Source: Rhizobiaceae bacterium | Lineage (GTDB): Bacteria > Pseudomonadota > Alphaproteobacteria > Rhizobiales > Rhizobiaceae | Direction of reading: 5' to 3' | Assembly: GCA_028865845.1 (NCBI GenBank) | Contig: JAGWJK010000061.1 | Coordinates: 1-11,338, forward strand | DNA: 11,338 bases | In this document: piece by piece, positions 1 to 5,469 of the stretch | Numbering within the stretch: the first letter of the stretch is position 1 | How the letters are laid out: each line of letters starts with the position of its first letter | Translations under genes and position numbers: made by a program | Notes under the pieces: generated by a model | Databases searched by the model: none | What the model was told of the DNA's origin: nothing | What the model saw: the letters and a program-made list of their open reading frames with translations, nothing else

Positions 1-1
1 A

Positions 2-331
2 GCCCTCGGTATCTCCTTCATGATCCGCTCGGCCGAGAGCAACGAGGTGAAGAAGATCGTCCGCCAGCACAGCGACCGTTTCCTCGCCAGCCGCAAGAAG
101 AAGCTGACGACCAGCAAGGTCGAGGCCGAATATCTCGACAAGGCGGCCGCCTCCATTGCCTCCTGGGATTGGGGTGAACAGCAGTGGAAGGGCGAGCGGC
201 CGGAACTCTCCTTCGACAAGGCCCGCGAAGTCGTCGAGGAGGCCGGCTGGATCTACGACCAGGTGGCCGCAGCCTCGGAGGACCGCGCAAATTTTATGCG
301 GAGCTCGCCGAAGGTCTCGCCGCAGCCGTAG
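2..331 (+). CDS. Phage tail assembly chaperone, short form (G-like), 5' partial
   Basis: The reading frame is open from the first base, so the true start lies upstream of the window. The in-window methionine at 20 sits inside a continuous segment (A-L-G-I-S-F-M-I-R-S) and has no ribosome binding site. The product is charged and helical, with a W-D-W-G motif near codon 57 and an E-E-A-G-W-I motif near codon 80. This resembles small proteins encoded just upstream of the tape measure in alphaproteobacterial siphophages. By position it corresponds to lambda gpG, a cytoplasmic chaperone that binds the tape measure during tail assembly. After codon TTT at 293-295 the zero frame runs only 11 more low-quality codons to TAG at 329-331. 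A homologous-looking continuation lies in the -1 frame, so this ORF is best read as the unshifted product of a frameshift gene. The family call rests on synteny and general resemblance. Confidence 0.7.
   Translation, partial: ALGISFMIRSAESNEVKKIVRQHSDRFLASRKKKLTTSKVEAEYLDKAAASIASWDWGEQQWKGERPELSFDKAREVVEEAGWIYDQVAAASEDRANFMRSSPKVSPQP
289..295 (+). promoter_or_regulatory. -1 ribosomal frameshift slippery heptamer A AAT TTT
   Basis: The bases 289-295 are AAATTTT and, in the G-like frame, are read as A-AAT-TTT. This fits the X XXY YYZ rule: after slipping one base back, the P-site tRNA re-pairs with AAA and the A-site tRNA with TTT. The next codon, TAT at 295-297, opens the -1 extension. The site lies about 11 codons before the zero-frame stop and directly upstream of a tail length gene, where siphophages usually carry programmed frameshifts. 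I did not find a clear perfect stem or pseudoknot just downstream. Confidence 0.72.
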
Positions 332-660
332 GCATCACCGGCCGCTACGACTGCGTGCGTGACAAGAACGGCGAGACGCGGCGGGAACGCAACGAGGCTT
401 TCGAACTCGACAGTCCGGAAGCCGAGGTGCCGGAATCGGGATATGCGCTATGGGACTGGTTCTGGGACCTGCGCACCGCGCAAGCCCCAGGCTTCTCCGG
501 TCCCAGCCCGATCTCCAACCTGGAAATGCTCGCCTGGGTGCAACTGACCGGCAATCTGCTACGCCGCGAGGAGATCGCGGTGCTGAAGGCGATGGATGCA
601 AGCTATTGCCAGGCGGTGGAGGCCGAAGCGGAGGCGATCAGGGAGCGGGAGGCGGGGTAG
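295..660 (+). CDS. Tail assembly chaperone, -1 frameshift extension (T part of GT-like protein)
   Basis: This frame is 1 base back from the G-like frame and carries a convincing protein of about 121 codons, starting F-Y-A-E-L-A-E-G at the junction. It includes a W-D-W-F-W segment, a P-I-S-N-L-E-M-L-A-W motif and a K-A-M-D motif, as seen in tail assembly proteins of rhizobial phages. The only ATG upstream in this frame (184) would add an arginine-rich stretch that is plainly the shadow of the G frame, and no start with a ribosome binding site lies near 295. Translation is therefore inferred to enter by -1 slippage at 289-295, giving a G-T fusion of about 219 residues within the window. In lambda the gpGT fusion recruits the major tail protein to the chaperone-coated tape measure. 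The stop TAG is at 658-660. Confidence 0.68.
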   Translation, partial: YAELAEGLAAAVGITGRYDCVRDKNGETRRERNEAFELDSPEAEVPESGYALWDWFWDLRTAQAPGFSGPSPISNLEMLAWVQLTGNLLRREEIAVLKAMDASYCQAVEAEAEAIREREAG

Positions 661-792
661 GCGGCCTGACTGCTCGGTTACCGTGATCTAGTGTGACTTC
701 AAGTTGCTGAAACTCCACTCGAGTTCATCTTGCCCATCGACCGTCGTTTGAACTTCCCATCTGAGAGGCGGGTCACCTCGCCGACATAAATG
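661..792. other. Intergenic gap between chaperone and convergent moron gene
   Basis: There is no gene-like frame here. The one visible structure is an imperfect inverted repeat at 767-782 (GGCGGG / CTCGCC, six pairs counting one G-T, four-base loop). It lies about 10 bases past the stop of the minus-strand gene. It has no T run on either side, so calling it an intrinsic terminator is not justified. In most siphophages the tape measure follows the GT gene closely, so this gap probably marks the edge of inserted DNA. Confidence 0.4.
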
Positions 793-1188
793 CTATGGAT
801 TTTTGGGATAGGCAAAATCGATATAGTTTTTTTGTGCGGTCTGGAGGTCGTGGTTTACGGTTGCGATATTCCAAAAACATCCTTCGATATCTTCGGGCTG
901 ACCAAGTTCCTTGTCGCTCGCATAAAGGTTTTCAAGCTTGCTCAATCGTTGTGTTGCCATTTCCGATGATGAGCCGATTTGCTGAAGCGCTTTCTCAGCG
1001 TGCGTCCGAATTGCATTGTAATATGTCATGCCAAGAGCATCGCGGCATTGATATGCAATCATGAAACTTACGTCTGCACTATAGATGACTTTGCTGGCCA
1101 ACTGAACACGCCTCTGTTGGTCTTCAGCCAAGGCTTGCGTAACGATTACGCAGCCGAAAAATGCAGTCAGTAGTAGTGATATCCTCAT
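793..1188 (-). CDS. Small secreted protein of unknown function (antisense moron)
   Basis: I do not recognise this 131-residue protein. It begins with a good signal peptide: M-R-I-S, a hydrophobic core of about 14 residues, then a T-Q-A-L-A motif followed by E-D-Q-Q, so cleavage after about residue 20 is likely. The mature part is mostly helical and polar. It has two cysteines (in C-R-D-A-L-G and G-C-F-W-N) that could form a disulfide, and it has no membrane segment. I chose the start at 1188 because GGGGA (1199-1195) lies six bases upstream. The ATG at 1194 abuts that site, and those at 1212 and 1233 have no good site. The gene runs against the surrounding tail operon, between chaperone and tape measure, and is AT-richer than the tail-tip genes. 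This is the usual form of a lysogenic-conversion moron. A periplasmic role in envelope change or superinfection exclusion is only a guess. Confidence 0.72.
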   Translation of the reverse strand: MRISLLLTAFFGCVIVTQALAEDQQRRVQLASKVIYSADVSFMIAYQCRDALGMTYYNAIRTHAEKALQQIGSSSEMATQRLSKLENLYASDKELGQPEDIEGCFWNIATVNHDLQTAQKNYIDFAYPKNP

Positions 1189-1210
1189 TATCATTCCCCG
1201 GATTCTTTTC

Positions 1211-1239
1211 ATTTTACTTTGGACCGGATGCACCCAAAA
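1211..1239 (-). promoter_or_regulatory. Possible promoter of the minus-strand moron gene
   Basis: Read on the minus strand, TAAAAT (1216-1211) matches five of six bases of the -10 consensus. It is preceded by a 17-base spacer and a weak -35-like TTTTGG (1239-1234). A start of transcription about 7 bases past the -10 would fall just before the GGGGA ribosome binding site and the ATG at 1188. This would let the gene be expressed from the lysogen independently of the late tail operon. The -35 match is poor, so this is a suggestion only. Confidence 0.28.
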
Positions 1240-1248
1240 GGAAAGCCT

Positions 1249-2691
1249 ATGATTGAAGTTGCATCTCTCGGTGTAGCGATTGATACGTCGGACGTGCGTG
1301 TCGCTACGAGTGACCTCAAAGCTTGGAGCGCGGAAGCGGGGCGCGCGGAAAAGGCAACCGGGGCGACCGCGCGCTCAATGAAGAGCATGGGCGACAATGC
1401 GGCGGTCACTGGCGGAGTGATTGCCCGTATTGGCAAAATAGTCGATGGATTTGACGCAAAATCAAAGCAGGCGCGTGATGGCATCGGAAGTCAGTTAATG
1501 CTCGCGGCTGATGCTTCACCGTCCTCAAACACCGTTGCTAATCGGGTAACTCTTGATCGTCCTACAGGAAATCCCGCATTCGATACGATCCTCGATAAGG
1601 GATCACAGACCGGCCAGCCGCTATTAAAAAGTGACCTCCAAAAGGTTGGTGAGAATGTTCTGTCTTTCTCGAATCTTATTGGTGGGTTTGTGAAAGATTG
1701 GCGGTTGAAGCTTACGAAAATGGTAGGAGACGCTGCGATTGAAAAGGTGTTGCAAGAGTCAGATGTTAACAAGCTGGCTGCCGCACGCGCTGAAACCCAA
1801 GAGGAGAAGAAATATTGGGCCGAAAGGGTTGATGAAAACGGCAATGACTTGCCTCAGCTGAAAATAGAATCTGAAAATGCAGACGAAAGAGCGCGTATAT
1901 CTGGAATTATATACAATAGTCGCTTGGATATAAATAAAAAACAGCAAAGTGCCGGAGTGTTATTTGACGATTTTTATAAAAAAAATGAAGAAATTTTGCA
2001 TTTAGCAAGCTTGTCTTCTATGTTTCCGGATGGAAAATTAAAAGAAATGTCTACGCCGTTGGCTGATTTGCAATCAAGTTTGGAAAAAAATACTGCAACA
2101 GCTGATCAAGTGCAAAAGCTGACCACAGCAATAGACGAGGTCATGCGCAAGCCTGAAAACGCGGATATTCTGGAACCTCTTCAATCACTATCCGACGCTT
2201 GGAAGACATATAGTCCAAAGATAACGGATGAACTCAAAGCCAGCCAAAACCTGGCGAACCAAGCGCGAGATGCTTACGCAGGCTTAGTAGCAGCAGGGTC
2301 CCAAGTCGGAGTCGATAATAATGGCGGATCTACAAGAAGCGCCGTAGAAAATCAGGGAAATTTGCAATCGAATGGGCTTTCTCAGGGTGTAAACGCAATC
2401 ATAACTGCGTTTTCCGCCGTTTTTCCAAAGGCAATATCATCGGTCACAGCCTTATTGCCGTCTATCCTGCCTGAGGGAGCGAGAGGAGCTAATGCTGATA
2501 GCACGAACGAGAATCTACGAATAAATTCCCAAGAAAAACTACAACAGAGCACAAGCTCTCTGACGTCGGCGGAAAGGGCTTACACCGAACAGACCAAGCT
2601 CGGAACACAGGCTTCAGCTGAATCCGCCAGCGCGACGGAAAATGTGAAGTCGAAGGTTGTGACGCTAAAGCAAAGTCACGACGATCTTTAA
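1249..2691 (+). CDS. Tape measure protein, N-terminal part (gene interrupted by in-frame stop)
   Basis: This 480-residue ORF is read as the first 60% of the tail tape measure, the helical protein that fills the tail tube and sets its length. The N-terminus (I-E-V-A-S-L-G-V-A-I-D-T-S-D-V, then charged Ala/Lys-rich helix) is typical of tape measures in this phage group. Residues 165-350 are coiled-coil-like, rich in Ala, Glu, Lys and Gln. A hydrophobic segment lies near 380-410. I chose the ATG at 1249 because AAAGGA at 1237-1242 sits six bases upstream; the TTG at 1219 and ATG at 1228 lack such a site and overlap the moron control region. Codon use from about 1480 to 2560 is AT-rich, unlike the C-terminal part, which suggests acquisition by recombination. 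The frame ends at TAA 2689-2691, but the same frame stays open beyond it. Confidence 0.68.
   Translation: MIEVASLGVAIDTSDVRVATSDLKAWSAEAGRAEKATGATARSMKSMGDNAAVTGGVIARIGKIVDGFDAKSKQARDGIGSQLMLAADASPSSNTVANRVTLDRPTGNPAFDTILDKGSQTGQPLLKSDLQKVGENVLSFSNLIGGFVKDWRLKLTKMVGDAAIEKVLQESDVNKLAAARAETQEEKKYWAERVDENGNDLPQLKIESENADERARISGIIYNSRLDINKKQQSAGVLFDDFYKKNEEILHLASLSSMFPDGKLKEMSTPLADLQSSLEKNTATADQVQKLTTAIDEVMRKPENADILEPLQSLSDAWKTYSPKITDELKASQNLANQARDAYAGLVAAGSQVGVDNNGGSTRSAVENQGNLQSNGLSQGVNAIITAFSAVFPKAISSVTALLPSILPEGARGANADSTNENLRINSQEKLQQSTSSLTSAERAYTEQTKLGTQASAESASATENVKSKVVTLKQSHDDL
2689..2691 (+). other. In-frame TAA splitting the tape measure
   Basis: The codons around this stop read D-D-L-stop-K-S-C-A-A-Q-L-V-Q-M, and both flanks lie in the same frame with no other stop until 3672. 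The stop overlaps a TTT-A6 run (2687-2695). Adding or losing an A in that run cannot remove the TAA because it begins in the T run. A point change to TAA (for example from CAA, AAA or GAA) is the simplest explanation. The next start codons, GTG 2713 and ATG 2719, have no clear Shine-Dalgarno sequence. Confidence 0.7.
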
Positions 2692-2712
2692 AAAAGCTGC
2701 GCCGCGCAGCTG

Positions 2713-3672
2713 GTGCAAATGCCTCAACTGACCAAGGCGGCAAACGATCAGGCGGCTGCCTATCAGAAAATTGCTGACGCTCAGGCAAAATTGGCTAGAG
2801 ACATTCAATTCCAGCAGGATCAGATGGGCCGTTCGACCATCGACCAGACCGTTGCTTCAACAGAGAAACAATACGGTCTCCCGATCGACATGAATTCGGA
2901 GTCGGCAAACCTTATCCGCTACAATGAGCAGTTAAAGTATGCTCGCGATCTTGCAGGGACTTTTACTTCGACGCTTGTCAACGGATTGCGCAGCGGCGAG
3001 GGGCTCTGGAAGTCCTTTGGCAATGCGGCAATTTCGGTGCTCACCAAGATCTCCGATACGTTGCTGAATGATGTGCTCAACAGCCTGTTCAAGGTCAACA
3101 GCGCGGCTTCGGGCGATGGGGGTGGCGGTCTGTTCGACGGTTTGCTCAATCTGTTTGGCTTGGGTGGCAGCAGCGTCACGCTGCCGACGGGCTCGGATAT
3201 TCCGATACCGATCCCGCGACCCGCTGGGTTTGCGCGTGGGGGCTATACTGGTCCGGGTGGCACTAACGATCCGGCCGGCGTCGTTCATGCCGGCGAGGTC
3301 GTCTGGAGCCAGAAGGACATTGCCCGGGCCGGCGGCGTTGGTGTCGTCGAAGCGATGCGGCTTGGCCGGCGCGGCTATGCCGATGGTGGTGTGGTCGGCG
3401 ACGGCGGGCCACAATTGGTTAAGGCGCGGCCGGAAACGTCCATCCCCAACCATCGTCTCAAAGCCGTCAACCAAAACAACGCCTCCGCGGCCAATGCCGG
3501 CGTGCATGTCACGGTCGGTGTTTCCGTCGATGAGAACGGCAATCTGAAGGCCTATGTGAAGAATGTCGCCCAGAGCGAGGCGCAGACTTCGACCCGGCAG
3601 GGGCTGAACGATTACAATCAGCAGCTCCCCGATCGCGTCGCGCAGATCAACCGCAATCCCCGGAGGCGCTGA
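2713..3672 (+). CDS. Phage tail tape measure protein, C-terminal part
   Basis: About 319 residues continue the tape measure frame after the TAA. The first 50 residues are an Ala/Gln-rich helix. A hydrophobic stretch follows at about residues 75-160 (T-L-V-N-G-L-R-S-G then L-N-D-V-L-N-S-L-F), with a glycine-rich G-L-F-D-G-L-L-N-L-F-G-L-G-G segment. Around residues 173-232 is the conserved signature of lambda-like tape measure C-termini in alphaproteobacteria: F-A-R-G-G-Y-T-G-P-G-G, then A-G-V-V-H-A-G-E-V-V-W-S and R-R-G-Y-A-D-G-G. The last 65 residues are a polar tail. GC-rich codon use matches the downstream tail-tip genes. The GTG at 2713 or ATG at 2719 would serve as start only if translation restarts, which the sequence does not support well. 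The TGA stop overlaps the next gene's ATG (TGATG). Confidence 0.75.
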   Translation: MQMPQLTKAANDQAAAYQKIADAQAKLARDIQFQQDQMGRSTIDQTVASTEKQYGLPIDMNSESANLIRYNEQLKYARDLAGTFTSTLVNGLRSGEGLWKSFGNAAISVLTKISDTLLNDVLNSLFKVNSAASGDGGGGLFDGLLNLFGLGGSSVTLPTGSDIPIPIPRPAGFARGGYTGPGGTNDPAGVVHAGEVVWSQKDIARAGGVGVVEAMRLGRRGYADGGVVGDGGPQLVKARPETSIPNHRLKAVNQNNASAANAGVHVTVGVSVDENGNLKAYVKNVAQSEAQTSTRQGLNDYNQQLPDRVAQINRNPRRR

Positions 3673-4316
3673 TGGCCGTTTCCTATCCTTACGCCTTGCC
3701 GCCTTTTGCCGATCTCCTGAAGATTTCGAGCGTCGTCTGGGATATCCAGCGCAACGACGAGCTTTCCGGATCCGGCGACGGCCGGGTCTGGCAGGCGGAG
3801 CTGGCGCCGCCGCTCTGGACCGGCACGGTAACCCTTGCCGATATGTATAATGACGATGCCAAGCAGGTCGCCGCCCGCATTCGCAAGCTGCATGGCGCGC
3901 AGGAAGCGCTGTTTCTCTATGATCCCCTGTCGAAATATCCGCAAGCCGATCCGGATGGAACGAAACTCGGCGCTGCCGGCGTTAGCATTGCCGCGCTCGG
4001 CGCTGATAACGCCTCGATGAGCCTCAACGGCCTGCCCGCCGGCTATAAGCTGACCATCGGCGACAAGATGCAGATCGCCTATGGCGACCGCTATGCATTT
4101 CTCGAAGTGTCCGAGACCGTCGTTGCGAACGGGGCGGGTATCACTCCGGTTTTCGGTGTTTTTCCGCACCTGCCCGCCGGCGTTGCCACCGGGCTGAGCG
4201 TCGGGCTGCTTCGTCCCGCCTGCAAATGTGCCATCATGCCGGGCAGTCATAATCCCGGCACGGCGAGCGGCCCCATCACCACAGGTGCCACCTTCAAGAT
4301 CATCCAGAAGAAATAG
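3672..4316 (+). CDS. Minor tail protein, distal-tail (Dit-like)
   Basis: This 214-residue soluble protein has no signal peptide or membrane segment. Its N-terminus (P-P-F-A-D-L-L-K-I-S, then W-Q-A-E-L-A-P-P-L-W-T-G) and its helical segment (A-K-Q-V-A-A-R-I-R-K-L-H-G) followed by beta-rich sequence suit a tail-tip adaptor. A segment of the kind L-P-A-G-Y-K-L-T-I-G-D-K suggests a small beta-sandwich inserted in the middle third. Position just after the tape measure matches the distal tail protein that links tube and tip, occupied by DUF2460 proteins in gene transfer agents and related phages. I cannot confirm the family by sequence alone. The ATG at 3672 is preceded by CGGAGG at 3661-3666 and overlaps the tape measure stop, so the two are translationally coupled. 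Confidence 0.6.
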   Translation: MAVSYPYALPPFADLLKISSVVWDIQRNDELSGSGDGRVWQAELAPPLWTGTVTLADMYNDDAKQVAARIRKLHGAQEALFLYDPLSKYPQADPDGTKLGAAGVSIAALGADNASMSLNGLPAGYKLTIGDKMQIAYGDRYAFLEVSETVVANGAGITPVFGVFPHLPAGVATGLSVGLLRPACKCAIMPGSHNPGTASGPITTGATFKIIQKK

Positions 4317-4319
4317 CCG

Positions 4320-4943
4320 ATGAAAAACATAACTTCTGCTTTCTTCGCGGCGCTAACCGGCGCGCGCGACCAAGGGCTCGTGCCCCGTCGTTTCGTCTGG
4401 TTTACGGGCAAGAGCTTCGATACCGGCGATACCGCCTCGCTCGGTCTGTGGACTGGAGACGACGATATCGAGGTCACCGTCGCGTCGGGCATTACCGGCT
4501 TGCCGGAGGCGCGGACCTATTATGGCGGTCTCAATCTGCAGCTAAGCCCGATTGCGCGTACCGCTGATCTGACGATCCAGACGGTGACGATCACCATCGG
4601 CCAGATTGCGCCTATCGCTCAGCAGCTTGTGCGCGGCTACGATCTGCGCCTTGCGCCGGTTGAAATCCACGATATGGCCTTCGACACGGTGACCCGCCAG
4701 CCGAGCTCCGCGCCGGAGATTGCCTTTCTGGGTCTCACCGACGGAGCGCCCATTAAGACGCCCGCGGTCGGCCAGGACGGCGATGTGGAGATCTCGGCGA
4801 TTTCGGCCGCCATCGCGATGCTGGAGCGCAACAATCCGGCGAAGTCTTCCTACGAGGGCCAGAAACGCCGCAGCGGCGATGAATTCGGTCTTTATTCCAG
4901 CACCGTCGCCAATTGGCAGATTCCCTGGGGACAGAAATCATGA
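4320..4943 (+). CDS. Minor tail protein, DUF2163-like tail-tip/hub component
   Basis: This 207-residue protein contains R-R-F-V-W-F-T-G-K, then R-T-Y-Y-G-G-L-N-L, I-A-R-T-A-D-L-T-I-Q-T-V and V-R-G-Y-D-L-R-L-A-P-V-E-I-H. That pattern of short beta strands resembles the N-terminal part of DUF2163 tail proteins, which form part of the hub of siphophage and gene-transfer-agent tails. The C-terminus (about residues 175-207) is charged and ends W-Q-I-P-W-G-Q-K-S. The start at 4320 lies three bases after the previous stop with only a weak AGAAG upstream, so coupling is likely. The stop TGA (4941-4943) overlaps the next ATG (4940) in an ATGA junction. The family call combines motif impression with gene order. 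Confidence 0.58.
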   Translation: MKNITSAFFAALTGARDQGLVPRRFVWFTGKSFDTGDTASLGLWTGDDDIEVTVASGITGLPEARTYYGGLNLQLSPIARTADLTIQTVTITIGQIAPIAQQLVRGYDLRLAPVEIHDMAFDTVTRQPSSAPEIAFLGLTDGAPIKTPAVGQDGDVEISAISAAIAMLERNNPAKSSYEGQKRRSGDEFGLYSSTVANWQIPWGQKS

Positions 4944-5365
4944 CCGAGCTTGTAAGGGTCAAGAACTGGCGCGCGCGCTTCGTCGCCGAAATCGACCGGC
5001 TGAAGCGCACGCCCTTTGCCTGGGGCAGCCATGATTGCGGGCCGGGCCTTGCGGGCAATCTCGTGCTGGCCATCACCGGGGTCGATTGCGCAGCGCAGTT
5101 TCGCGGAGAGTATTCGACAGCGGCCGGGGCGCTGAAAACCATGAAGGCGGCCGGCTTCGACAATCTCGGCGATCTCGTCGCCACGATGTTGCCGGAGGTC
5201 CATCCAAGCCAAGCGTGTATCGGCGATATTGCCGCCATTCCGCATGAGGGGCCGTTCGGATATGCGCTCGGCGTCGTCAATGGCGAGCGCGTCTTCGTGC
5301 TGCGCGATACCGGCCTCGGCACTGTCGATCTGCTCGACGCCAAGCGGGCTTTCAAGGTCGGCTAG
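4940..5365 (+). CDS. DUF6950/NlpC-P60-like tail protein, putative peptidase
   Basis: This 141-residue protein begins M-T-E-L-V-R-V-K-N-W and has P-F-A-W-G-S-H-D-C-G at residues 25-34. In this family the W-G-x-H-D-C motif carries the presumed catalytic cysteine (Cys33, with His31). The following A-G-N-L-V-L-A-I-T-G-V-D helix is typical. The C-terminal half has G-D-I-A-A-I-P and F-G-Y-A-L-G-V-V-N-G-E-R-V. Where a classical NlpC/P60 enzyme has its H-V-G-I histidine, this protein reads Y-A-L-G-V-V. Such proteins sit between the hub and the host-specificity gene and may cut peptidoglycan during DNA entry, or be purely structural. The ATG at 4940 is chosen over an in-frame upstream ATG at 4913 because GGGGAC at 4927-4932 is well placed and the junction is ATGA. 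Confidence 0.75.
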   Translation: MTELVRVKNWRARFVAEIDRLKRTPFAWGSHDCGPGLAGNLVLAITGVDCAAQFRGEYSTAAGALKTMKAAGFDNLGDLVATMLPEVHPSQACIGDIAAIPHEGPFGYALGVVNGERVFVLRDTGLGTVDLLDAKRAFKVG

Positions 5366-5469
5366 GCCGGCGAGGCCTCGGTATTCCTTCATCACCCATC
5401 GGTGACATGTCGCTGCCGGTTCGCTGGCAGCGCACCACCATCCATGCGCCATTCGAGGTCGCCAGATCC

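Noticed and set aside
184..294. Independent start of the second chaperone frame at ATG 184
   Set aside because: The residues from 184 to about 288 are arginine/glycine-rich shadow sequence of the real upstream frame, and there is no Shine-Dalgarno sequence; frameshift entry explains the data better.
296..330. Strong stem or pseudoknot downstream of the slippery site
   Set aside because: Only imperfect pairings such as GCGGAG with parts of CTCGCCGC were found, so no stimulatory structure is claimed.
767..782. Intrinsic terminator for the minus-strand moron
   Set aside because: The stem is six pairs with one G-T and has no T run on either strand.
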